A stretch of DNA of 64,000 nucleotides from positions 6,889,260 to 6,953,259 of the forward strand of contig SJPJ01000001.1 in assembly GCA_007859835.1 (NCBI GenBank). The letters run 5' to 3'. Position numbers and translations under genes: made by a program. Position 1 is the stretch's first letter, and each line of letters starts with the position of its first letter. The notes beneath the pieces were generated by a model. It was given only the letters and a program-made list of their open reading frames with translations, did no database searches and was not told where the DNA came from. Below are positions 1 through 7,948 of this stretch, piece after piece. The DNA comes from Novipirellula herctigrandis. GTDB taxonomy: Bacteria; Planctomycetota; Planctomycetia; Pirellulales; Pirellulaceae.

Positions 1-156
1 GGCTACGCGTGATCAATTCTGTCGATGTGACTCATTGATAAAGAAGTGGCATTGAGCTGCCGTTCGTTGAATAAATGTCATGGCAATTCGAAGTCGCCAA
101 CTTCATCGAAAACACATGAACGTTTTCCGGATTCCCCCTTCGGCAGCGAAAGCTGC

Positions 157-1449
157 CTATCGTCGCCGCCGTGTGATTTTGCGGTGCATCGGGTTGAGCT
201 TCTTTGATGGACTTCTTTTCGGTTCATCTGGTTTAGGCGCCGACTTCACCTCGGGTTCCTCGAACCCATCTAGATGATCTCGTTTGAGCAATTTGTTGAT
301 TCGCTGCTCAATGCTGGTTAAAAAATCACCTTCACCTGGTACGACAAAGGTAAAGGCGATGCCTTCACGGCCCATCCGTCCGGTCCGGCCCACGCGATGC
401 ACGTAATCATCGCAGTCTTGGGGCACATCAAAATTAATGATGTGCGAAATGGTACTGATATCAATGCCGCGGCCGACTACGTCGGTGGCGACCAAAATCC
501 GCAGTTTTCTCTCACGAAGTTGTTGTAAGACGCGATCACGTTCACGTTGAGCCAAGTCACCATGCATACTGCCGCAATCGTTATAGGTACGGCTTAGTTG
601 CCGGTACAAGCGGTCGGTGCCACGCTTGGTGCGGCAAAAGATGATCGCTTGCTCGGGGTCTTCTCGCTCGAGCAATTGTTCGATCAATTCGACTTTCTTG
701 TTTTGTGGGACGGTAAAATACCGCTGTTCGATCGTATCGACAGCAATGTCTTTGTCGCAGCAATCGACTACCAACGGATGATGCATATACGATTCCGCCA
801 ATTTGCGAACCGTTGGCGGCAGCGTTGCAGAAAGCAGCAGCGTTTGCCGATCTTTTGAGCAGCGTCTAAGAATTCGTTCGATTTGCGGTCGGAATCCGAT
901 ATCGAGCATGCGGTCGGCTTCATCCAACACGACGCACCATACTTTGTCGGTTCGAAGAGATCGACGTTGCAAGTGATCGTGTAGTCGTCCGGGGGTACCG
1001 ACGACAATTTGGACGCCGTTTTCGAGCACCCGAAGTTGGCGTTTGATGTCCTTACCACCCGCTAAGACGGCGACTTCGGTCGGAACGCCCTTGGACAACA
1101 TGACGATTTCTCGGCCAACTTGGTCGGCCAATTCACGCGTCGGTACGATGATGATCGCTTGCGGATCCCGGCACTCTTCGAGCGGATCAAGTTGTTCCAG
1201 GATGGGGATACCGAACGCAGCGGTTTTTCCCGTTCCAGTTCTCGCTTGCCCGATCACATCTTCACCCTCAAGGGCAGCTGGGATCAAACTCGATTGAATT
1301 GGCGTTGGTTCTTCAAACCCCGCATCGCGGAGGGCACGCCGCATCACGGACGATAGGTCAAGGTCGTCAAATGATGTAATTTCAGTTGTTTTTGTGTCAT
1401 CCACATCGGTTTTCATTCGCTCAGTGTATCGAATCATTTGCTTTTGCAC
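157..1449 (-). CDS. DEAD-box ATP-dependent RNA helicase
   Basis: An ATP-dependent RNA helicase expected to remodel RNA in ribosome assembly or mRNA decay in the cytoplasm. A Q-motif region near residues 45-52 (TPIQ) is followed by motif I ARTGTGKT (69-76), PTRELA, TPGR, the DEAD box (VLDEADRMLD), SAT, and the C-terminal helicase motifs ending in HRVGRTGRMG. A short basic tail (PKRSPSKKLN and RRRR) follows, as in RhlE/DbpA-type enzymes that bind RNA through basic tails. The 430-residue length is normal for the family. The first codon used is GTG at 1449; an ATG four codons later (1437) is equally possible, since no clear ribosome binding site is visible. It is a single gene transcribed away from the neighbouring kinase gene. 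The family is certain; the subfamily (RhlE-like) is inferred. Confidence 0.95.
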   Translation of the reverse strand: MQKQMIRYTERMKTDVDDTKTTEITSFDDLDLSSVMRRALRDAGFEEPTPIQSSLIPAALEGEDVIGQARTGTGKTAAFGIPILEQLDPLEECRDPQAIIIVPTRELADQVGREIVMLSKGVPTEVAVLAGGKDIKRQLRVLENGVQIVVGTPGRLHDHLQRRSLRTDKVWCVVLDEADRMLDIGFRPQIERILRRCSKDRQTLLLSATLPPTVRKLAESYMHHPLVVDCCDKDIAVDTIEQRYFTVPQNKKVELIEQLLEREDPEQAIIFCRTKRGTDRLYRQLSRTYNDCGSMHGDLAQRERDRVLQQLRERKLRILVATDVVGRGIDISTISHIINFDVPQDCDDYVHRVGRTGRMGREGIAFTFVVPGEGDFLTSIEQRINKLLKRDHLDGFEEPEVKSAPKPDEPKRSPSKKLNPMHRKITRRRR

Positions 1450-1601
1450 TACGCGGGGGGAACATCAGTGAAACTAGAATTGGGATGCGTGCCAATTTTC
1501 GAGCCATTTATCCCTCACGAACGGAATAGCCGGTACAACACTCGTTTGGGCCATTTCGCAGGATCCAAACAAGGACATTCATTGTTTTTGCCCTCGGCGC
1601 G

Positions 1602-3299
1602 ATGACGAACAGAGATTTATGCGCACCGACGAACGCCAGATTCGTTCGACTCGGAAGTACGCGTATCCACCATGGAGATTTCTGCGTGTCAAAACTGTCA
1701 ACGACCAATACCAATACATCCAGCCGCACCCAGGCCCGGGATTTCAGCCAAATGGTCTCTGGGGCTGCAAATCAAACTGGGGCTGCAAATCAAACAGGGG
1801 CTGCAAATCAAACAGGGGCTGCAAATCAAACAGGGGCTGCAAATCAAGCCAATCATTCGGTAACGGTTCCCGCGCCCAATGCGTCCCCTGTTTCCAATCC
1901 GGCTCAGCCCAGCATGGAACAAACGGTCGACGCGATTGTGCAGATGCTCAGCGAGACAGCCCACGATCTTCGTTCACCGCTGACGACGGTCCGCGAATCG
2001 ATCCGGTTAGTGGCTGAAGGGGAGTTTGGCGAAATCAATATTGACCAACATTCTTGCCTCGCCGCTGCGATCGACCAATGTGATTGTATCGATCAAATGG
2101 TTGGCGAGATGTTGCAGCTAGAGCGTTTGCGAACCGGCATGCCTCGGATTCGCCGACGTTGGATTTCGGTGGTTGACATTCGCCAGGCGGTCCAAGAAAC
2201 CTTGCAACCTTGGTCGCTTCCACGAAAGATCGAAGTGCTTTGGGACGGTGCCGATGACCCCAATGTAATTGTCTTTGCAGATCCCGCGGTGTTGCGCCGT
2301 TTAATCGTCAATTTGGTGGTCAATGCGATTCGTGTTACACGCGAAGGCGATTCGGTGTTGGTGCGGCTTCAGCCTTCTGCCAGCGGTGACGCCGTGATTT
2401 GGTCGGTTATTGACCAAGGAATCGGAATCACTCAAGCCCAAATGCAACGCATTGAAAATCAACAATTTTCTTCATCCGCGGGTGAAGGACTTGGGCTCGC
2501 GATCAGTCGCCAATTAGCGGCGCTGCATTTTTCGACCTTGCGACTACGTTCGCGAGCGGGATATGGCACCGAAGCGATTTTTCAAACGCCAACGGCAAGC
2601 CCCAAGTCAGTGGCACATTGTTGGGTCCGATGGCGACAACGGACACAGGTTAAGCCAACATCAAACAACCAAGGTTCAAACCAAGGAACGGGCGATTCCC
2701 AAAGTCAGGCCCTAGGGGCAAGCAAGATCCAACGTCGAATTCGCTTGGATCCACCCCTTTTATCAGTAGAGCTATCTCACGAAAGCGCGCCTCCAAAGCA
2801 TGCCGAGTTGTTGTCGCTAGGGACGGTATCGATTGGCGCAGCGATGCCGCGTGATGTTGCCGAGAGTTTCGACCAGATCCTGCAAACTCACTTGCGGCTT
2901 TTTGACTTAGCCTACCGAGTGGATCACCGCCACTGGGTTTGGATATTTGATGCCGATGCAAACGACGTCAGCATTCGAATTCAAACGATCACCGATATTG
3001 CGCAAGCCCATTTGGCGAGCATTCGACTGCATTGGAGCAAGCCAAGCTTCATTACACTTGATCATCGTGCCACCGCTGCGAAGCTCAGTGACCTGTTGAT
3101 TCGCGAAACCTTGGGGGCCTCATCGGCGTCCACGTTTACCGATGCGAATCAAGTTCGGCTCGGTACAGCACCGATTGAGCCATCCACAGCGGCAAGCGAT
3201 CGGCTTGATCAAGAATTAAAGCGTCTCAGTGCCAAGTTAAACCGGCAGACCGAGACGCTGAAACGCCAAGCACATGCTCTTCGGCCCATCGGGCATTAG
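1602..3299 (+). CDS. Soluble histidine-kinase-like protein with unusual C-terminal domain
   Basis: A sensor-kinase core without membrane segments. The H-box AHDLRSP places the phospho-accepting histidine at about residue 121; the N-box includes Asn241 and the ATP-lid motifs are DQGIG (271-275) and GEGLG (294-298), so the HisKA and HATPase parts look intact. Residues 54-83 are a five-copy Gly-Ala-Ala-Asn-Gln-Thr repeat. Residues of about 375-500 after the kinase core form a separate alpha/beta region with a pattern faintly like a degenerate GGDEF domain, but without the GGDEF signature. The tail is a short coiled coil. No response regulator lies nearby, so the partner is unknown. ATG 1602 is used; ATG 1752, just before the repeat, is an alternative start. 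The stop overlaps the stop of the convergent gene by 4 bases. Confidence 0.8.
   Translation: MTNRDLCAPTNARFVRLGSTRIHHGDFCVSKLSTTNTNTSSRTQARDFSQMVSGAANQTGAANQTGAANQTGAANQTGAANQANHSVTVPAPNASPVSNPAQPSMEQTVDAIVQMLSETAHDLRSPLTTVRESIRLVAEGEFGEINIDQHSCLAAAIDQCDCIDQMVGEMLQLERLRTGMPRIRRRWISVVDIRQAVQETLQPWSLPRKIEVLWDGADDPNVIVFADPAVLRRLIVNLVVNAIRVTREGDSVLVRLQPSASGDAVIWSVIDQGIGITQAQMQRIENQQFSSSAGEGLGLAISRQLAALHFSTLRLRSRAGYGTEAIFQTPTASPKSVAHCWVRWRQRTQVKPTSNNQGSNQGTGDSQSQALGASKIQRRIRLDPPLLSVELSHESAPPKHAELLSLGTVSIGAAMPRDVAESFDQILQTHLRLFDLAYRVDHRHWVWIFDADANDVSIRIQTITDIAQAHLASIRLHWSKPSFITLDHRATAAKLSDLLIRETLGASSASTFTDANQVRLGTAPIEPSTAASDRLDQELKRLSAKLNRQTETLKRQAHALRPIGH
1761..1850 (+). repeat. 18-bp in-frame tandem repeat, 5 units
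   Basis: Five almost identical 18-bp units (ggggctgcaaatcaaaca type) encode the repeated hexapeptide GAANQT in the N-terminal linker of the kinase-like gene. Copies differ at only a few bases, which points to recent slippage-type expansion. Confidence 0.95.
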
Positions 3300-4747
3300 G
3301 GTGAAAGAATCTCGTTGGTTCGCTGAACCCCTTCGGTTTGCCGAGTAAAGATCTCGGGCAGTGACGTAGGGTAACGCTGATTGGCACCAACATTGGATGT
3401 TGGTTTGAAGTCGGCACCACGGACGCCCGACCCGAGAGGGGTGGTAAGCGTGTCGTCGATCGTCTTGAGGTAAGCCTGCAACTTCCAAGCGGGAATGATT
3501 GTCAGACCCAACTCACGAGCGCGTGCTTTGACGCGGCCGATTTCCTGTTCTTGTTGCTCGTCGAAATCACGGTCAGGGTCGTCGGTTTTGTCATCAACGA
3601 CTAAGAACCGAATACTTGCATCAAGTTCCCCCGTCACCACATCGGCTCCGGCGGCATTGATCATCCCAATGATCGCTTCGTTATCGGGGCGGTCGTCGTT
3701 GTCTATATCGATGCTACCTGCAAGTGCAATTTTGACTTTTCGTCCTGGCGCCCAGAATGGCGAGTAAATCATATCGTTCGGGATGATCGGGTATTCGATT
3801 TCCGGTCGAGCGACGACGCGTGCTTCGGACAAATGGGCACCCAAAATGCGAGTGATTTGAATGGTCGCTTTGACTTTTGCGTCTTGAAGTCTCGTTTCAT
3901 CTCCGCCGATCACGCCGAAGGTGATGCCCCGTCGCAATGCGTCGGCTGAACCTAGGTTGACTGTGACCAAATCATTTCGCACGAATCGGATTCGACCTTG
4001 CGCGGTTTCGAACCGGTCATTGCGAAGTTGATTGAGTTGTAGTTTTTGCGTTTCGATCGTCGATTGAAGCTGGTCACCTTTTCGCGACAACTTGGTGGTT
4101 TCGTCGGCCTTCTCAGCACGGAACTTTCGGAAGTCCTGTTCCATCGTGGTCAACTTATCACGAGTGTCTTCTTTTTCCTTGTTAATGCGTTCGCGATCTT
4201 GGGTGAAGAGTTCGTTTTCTTGGTCGAGTTTCTTCTGCAAGTCTTGAGCCTTCTGTTCCGCGACATCTTGAGCTTTGCGTGCATTGGCAACATCACTTTC
4301 GGCTTGGGCGCGAACTCGACGTAAATCTTCGGTCGCTTCTCGGAATTGTTCGTTCCGCGAGCGAATCGCATTCATGAGGTATTCCGGCAGCTTCGGATAG
4401 TTTCGATCCTGAGCGTCTTCGTCGGCACCGAACAATGACATGTCTTGGACAAATTGTTGCTCAATCGCTTCCATTTCGGCATCGCCGCTGGCACTTTGTT
4501 TGAGCAGGTCAAATTCCGCTTCGCTCAAGGTCCCTTGACCGAGCATGGCTTTCATCAAGCTCGATTGATCCTTGAGCGTCTTCAAATTGGAATTGACGGT
4601 GCTCAATTGATCTTTCGCCTTGGCCATGTCGGCGGAAGCTAGATTGCCTTGGAACCATAGAAAAAAGTTCAGGGCAATCGACAAGACAAGAAAGATTAAA
4701 CTGGCAATTAAACTGCCGCGGATCAGCGAATCGTCACGTGCAACCAT
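3296..4747 (-). CDS. Membrane-anchored coiled-coil protein, function unknown
   Basis: No function can be named. One N-terminal transmembrane helix (about residues 11-33) is followed by a long coiled coil (about 40-250, rich in Glu, Gln, Lys and Arg) and a mixed alpha/beta C-terminal half. Within the latter, about residues 260-345 alternate beta strands and glycines (for example VNLGSADALRRG) in a way that resembles small beta-barrel domains such as those of FlgT or MreC. Residues of about 345-450 (ALAGSIDIDNDD, then AAGADVV) are reminiscent of a BRCT-like fold. Both domain ideas are inference. The single anchor and coiled coil suggest a periplasmic or envelope scaffold. The gene is divergent from the pseudopilus operon starting at 5327 and might share its regulatory region. 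Start at ATG 4747. Confidence 0.8.
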   Translation of the reverse strand: MVARDDSLIRGSLIASLIFLVLSIALNFFLWFQGNLASADMAKAKDQLSTVNSNLKTLKDQSSLMKAMLGQGTLSEAEFDLLKQSASGDAEMEAIEQQFVQDMSLFGADEDAQDRNYPKLPEYLMNAIRSRNEQFREATEDLRRVRAQAESDVANARKAQDVAEQKAQDLQKKLDQENELFTQDRERINKEKEDTRDKLTTMEQDFRKFRAEKADETTKLSRKGDQLQSTIETQKLQLNQLRNDRFETAQGRIRFVRNDLVTVNLGSADALRRGITFGVIGGDETRLQDAKVKATIQITRILGAHLSEARVVARPEIEYPIIPNDMIYSPFWAPGRKVKIALAGSIDIDNDDRPDNEAIIGMINAAGADVVTGELDASIRFLVVDDKTDDPDRDFDEQQEQEIGRVKARARELGLTIIPAWKLQAYLKTIDDTLTTPLGSGVRGADFKPTSNVGANQRYPTSLPEIFTRQTEGVQRTNEILSP

Positions 4748-5326
4748 AGTTTCGAAGCGAAATTTCGAGGAATTGAAGGATTAGCCAACTAGCGGCAAGC
4801 GATAGCGAGACCCTGCGCAAGAGTCACTCCCTAAGCATATTCGCCATTTTGCCTAATTCTACTGTCAAACGGACCAATTAGGTGGCAATCGGGCAGGATT
4901 TGCCGACTTTTGACTATTCTACCTGTCGTATGGGAAATTCGTGCGGAAAAATCCGCCGAGCGATGCTGTCGAGCCCTTCCCCCCAAAAGCAACTCTCGAT
5001 CCATCGCGGTTGCTCAATTTATTCGGTGCGGTTGAAATAACCGGGCCTTTTTTCTCTGGTCTAGCACCCCGATTCATCCTAGCTCGTTGCCCCCAAGATC
5101 CTTACTGGAACAACGAATGTGTCCAGCGGGAAAGACCGAAACCTTTTAGAGTTTGCTCGGTTCCAATTATAATGAGCCATGCCGCCAAGAAAGTCATGAC
5201 AACAGCAAAGCCCCGAATCGGAGAAAACCTCGATTGGCGTTCTTTTTTGTCGCGTGACTTTCGGATCCTCTTGAACAACAGGGGGGTCTCACGTCCATCC
5301 TTCTTTAAAATGCATCCGATACCAGT
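4748..5326. other. Intergenic region between divergent genes
   Basis: This 579-bp stretch separates the coiled-coil gene from the pseudopilus operon. It must hold promoters for both directions. A plus-strand ORF at 4941-5330 is open, but its sequence has no recognisable domain and looks non-coding. The best promoter-like motif is reported separately. Confidence 0.6.
5145..5173 (+). promoter_or_regulatory. Candidate sigma-70-type promoter for the pseudopilus operon
   Basis: A perfect TATAAT (5168-5173) is preceded by TTTAGA (5145-5150) with a 17-base spacer. Transcription would start near 5180, about 150 bases ahead of gspG. This is a motif match only. Confidence 0.35.
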
Positions 5327-5791
5327 ATGAATACTCCGCGTTCCCCAAAAACACTATCCGAGCGAACTTCTCCGAATCGAGCGGTCTGTCGTCAACGTTC
5401 CCGCCGAGTGGCGTTTACGCTGCTTGAGTTGCTGCTGGTTCTATCGATCCTGGTCGTGCTCGGCGGGATTGTGGTCGGCAATTTGGTCGGTGCATCCAAG
5501 GAAGCGAACGAAAACTCGACTCGAGCCCAAATCGGGCTGCTTAAACCGGTGATTACCCGGTACCAGCTGAAGATGAACGCACTTCCGGATACGCTTGAAG
5601 CTCTGCGTGATGGACCGAGCGATCCGGCGTTAAAAGCGAAGTGGAGTGATCCTTACATTGAAACGATTCCCAATGACGCGTGGAACAATCCGTTCGAGTA
5701 TTCCGCCAGCGGTGGTAAATACGAGATCCGCAGTAACGGAAACGACGGACAAGCCAACACGGAAGACGACATCGTGGTAACGGGACCTTGA
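5327..5791 (+). CDS. gspG: Type II secretion major pseudopilin GspG
   Basis: The major pseudopilin of a type II secretion-type pseudopilus, cleaved and N-methylated by a prepilin peptidase, then polymerised in the inner membrane and periplasm. A basic leader of about 29 residues ends in RVA|FTLLE (cleavage between Ala29 and Phe30, Glu34 at +5), followed by a hydrophobic helix. The globular part carries the GspG pattern SDPYIETIPNDAWNNPFEY and an acidic C-terminal loop (RSNGNDGQ then TEDD), the region that binds calcium in known GspG proteins. Residue -1 is Ala rather than the usual Gly. The length of 154 residues fits the family. It opens a tightly coupled operon: the next gene overlaps by 4 bases. 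The GspG assignment is firm; the substrate of the system is unknown. Confidence 0.93.
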   Translation: MNTPRSPKTLSERTSPNRAVCRQRSRRVAFTLLELLLVLSILVVLGGIVVGNLVGASKEANENSTRAQIGLLKPVITRYQLKMNALPDTLEALRDGPSDPALKAKWSDPYIETIPNDAWNNPFEYSASGGKYEIRSNGNDGQANTEDDIVVTGP

Positions 5792-6468
5792 TCCTCGGCT
5801 GTGGGATCCCAGACAGACCCCGGAGGTCCTCCTTGCGCCATCGCATCGCCTTTACTCTTCTCGAACTACTGCTAACGCTGGCGATTTTCGCAGCGATGAC
5901 GGCGGTGATTATTCCTAAGTTAGCACCCCTTCTCGGTGAGCAAAACCTTGTTCGTGCCGCAGAACAGTTGCGTATTGAGATGACTCGTATGCGTATCGAA
6001 GCAATGCGTGGCGGTCAGGTGATGATCGTTCAGGGCGAAATCGGAACGTCGACACTTCAGGTAAAGCCGTATATTTCTGCCAGTGATGCGATCGAGACTG
6101 TGGGTGGTTCCAATTCACAATCCGGGTTGTTAACCGGAGCCGATCAGGCGGCGGTTGTTGCCATGCCGTTCGAATCCGAAGTAGAGGAAAAGACCATCGA
6201 TCTTCCCGAGGAAGTGACGATCGAGTCGATTGTCGTCGTATCATCAGCTCGTTCGTTCCAGATGGGTCAAGAGACTGGCAGCGGACAAATGACGCTTGAC
6301 CCTACGATTGCTTCGACAAGTCCAATCTTGTTTTACGCCGACGGGACAACCAGCACGGCCGCGGTCACGCTTACGCATCCAACCTCGGGTCGGGTGACGG
6401 TCAAGCTGCGAGGGATCACGGGTGAGTCGACCATCGGCGAGGTGAGCCTAAGCGAGGTGATTCCTTGA
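5788..6468 (+). CDS. gspH: GspH-type minor pseudopilin
   Basis: A minor pseudopilin expected to sit in the pseudopilus. Leader and cleavage site IA|FTLLE (after Ala21, Glu26 at +5) precede one hydrophobic helix; the 200-residue beta-rich remainder fits a GspH/FimT globular domain. It starts with TTG at 5788 inside a TTGA overlap with the gspG stop, which implies translational coupling. Position between gspG and gspI supports the GspH call; the globular part has no motif I can recognise beyond that. Confidence 0.82.
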   Translation: MILGCGIPDRPRRSSLRHRIAFTLLELLLTLAIFAAMTAVIIPKLAPLLGEQNLVRAAEQLRIEMTRMRIEAMRGGQVMIVQGEIGTSTLQVKPYISASDAIETVGGSNSQSGLLTGADQAAVVAMPFESEVEEKTIDLPEEVTIESIVVVSSARSFQMGQETGSGQMTLDPTIASTSPILFYADGTTSTAAVTLTHPTSGRVTVKLRGITGESTIGEVSLSEVIP

Positions 6469-6965
6469 GTGCATCGCTCGACTATTCCCAAAAGTGCCGG
6501 CGAGGTTTTTCGCTTTTGGAAATCATGCTTGCCTTAGCGATTCTTGGTGGATCGTTAGCCATCTTGAGCACCATCGCCAGCGTTGGCTCGGACGCGGCCC
6601 GCGAAGGCCGGGATCTTTCGATCGCACGGATTTTGTGCCAAACGAAGTTATCAGAACTTTTGATCCAAGATATCGCACCTCAAGCTGTCGATAGCGTGCC
6701 GATCGAATCAAGTGATTCAGGGTCGGTCACGGAGTTCACCTACTCGGTCGAAGTATTGCCTGCACCGCTCGATGGACTGTTGTCGATTCGCGTAAGTGTT
6801 GACGGAGTCAATCCCGATGGCGGTTCTTCCATTGCAAGTTATGCGTTGACACGTTGGATGATCGATCCGGCGCTGGGGCTTGAAGAAGCCGAGGAAGCGG
6901 AGGAAGCTGAGAAAGCGGCTGCGGAGTCGGCGGCGACGGACGAAAGTGGGGGGGGCGAATTTTGA
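6465..6965 (+). CDS. gspI: GspI-type minor pseudopilin
   Basis: A minor pseudopilin of the same operon, in known systems part of the GspI-J-K tip complex. The site is RG|FSLLE (after Gly14, Glu19 at +5), the only one of the four pseudopilins here with glycine at -1. The helix (ILGGSLAILSTIASVGS) and the following CQTKLSEL segment fit GspI. The C-terminus is an acidic and alanine-rich low-complexity tail (EEAEEAEEAEKAAAESAA), which is unusual for the family and may be a repeat expansion. The start is TTG at 6465 in a TTGA overlap with the preceding stop. Confidence 0.83.
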   Translation: MSASLDYSQKCRRGFSLLEIMLALAILGGSLAILSTIASVGSDAAREGRDLSIARILCQTKLSELLIQDIAPQAVDSVPIESSDSGSVTEFTYSVEVLPAPLDGLLSIRVSVDGVNPDGGSSIASYALTRWMIDPALGLEEAEEAEEAEKAAAESAATDESGGGEF

Positions 6966-7948
6966 ATCGTGTTTTACTGAACCGGTCGGCGTTCACGTTG
7001 CTAGAGATTTTATTGACGCTCTCTTTGTCGGTCGTGCTGATGATTCTAGTCGGTGGCGCGATTCAGTTTTATTCGCAAACCTTGACAGTCCAAGACTTGG
7101 ATATTCGCCAAGTGCATTTGGCGTCGGCCGTGATGCAAATGATTGAAGATGACTTGAGAGCTTCCCAGCATCCGGCACCGATCGACACATCCGCACTCGA
7201 AAGCCTGTTGGCCTCCACCGCATCACAGACTATCGGCGGTGCAGCCAACGCGGCGGGCGACGTCGATCTATCCGCAGCAGGCGTTGAAAGTGGTGATGAC
7301 TCAACCGCGGTTGAGGTAGACGCTGCAACGACGGACTTGGAGATGGGAGCGTCTGTGCTTCAAACGCCAGGCCTGATCGGCAACCAATATCAAATCCAAG
7401 TCGACCTGAGTCGGTTGCCTCGATTGGAAGAGTATACGGTGATGATGGACGTTACCAATGCAAACATCGACGATATTCCGAGTGACCTGAAAACGGTGAC
7501 GTACTACGTTCAGCAGCCGGGCATGATTGGGGGCGTGGTCGATTCCTTGGATCAATTGGATGTTGACGCGACCAGCCAAACGGAAATGGGTGCATCGGGT
7601 GGACTCGTCCGCCGCGTCCTCGACCGAGCCGCAACAACCTATTCGATCAATAGCGGATCGATGGTAACGTTGAACCAAACCGGAGAGCTTTTGGCACCTG
7701 AAATAACGGCAATTGAGTTTGAGTACTGGGACGGCACGATGTGGTTGTTGGAATGGAACAGTGACGAATATGGTGAATTGCCTGCTGCGGTTCGCGTTAG
7801 CATTTCGATGCAGAGCCCCGACACGCTTAGTACGGATGCAGCGGATGAAATCACGACTCGTGTGTTCACTCATATCGTTCGATTGCCGATGGCACGCCCG
7901 ATCGAGACAACGGAAACGGAATCCGAGTCGACGGAGGTGGCACTATGA
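6962..7948 (+). CDS. gspJ: GspJ-type minor pseudopilin
   Basis: A minor pseudopilin, expected in the tip complex with GspI and GspK. The site SA|FTLLE (after Ala10, Glu15 at +5) precedes a hydrophobic helix. At 328 residues it is longer than typical GspJ proteins (about 200), largely through an insert around residues 75-120 rich in Ala, Asp and Gly. The C-terminal pattern EITAIEFEYWDGTMW followed by LPAAVRVSI is characteristic of GspJ. The start is TTG at 6962, overlapping the previous stop as TTGA; the next gene overlaps as ATGA. Confidence 0.87.
   Translation: MNRVLLNRSAFTLLEILLTLSLSVVLMILVGGAIQFYSQTLTVQDLDIRQVHLASAVMQMIEDDLRASQHPAPIDTSALESLLASTASQTIGGAANAAGDVDLSAAGVESGDDSTAVEVDAATTDLEMGASVLQTPGLIGNQYQIQVDLSRLPRLEEYTVMMDVTNANIDDIPSDLKTVTYYVQQPGMIGGVVDSLDQLDVDATSQTEMGASGGLVRRVLDRAATTYSINSGSMVTLNQTGELLAPEITAIEFEYWDGTMWLLEWNSDEYGELPAAVRVSISMQSPDTLSTDAADEITTRVFTHIVRLPMARPIETTETESESTEVAL

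Noticed and set aside
4941-5330. Plus-strand open frame of 129 codons before gspG
   Set aside because: No recognisable domain, composition unlike neighbouring genes, ends inside gspG and spans the best promoter-like motif.
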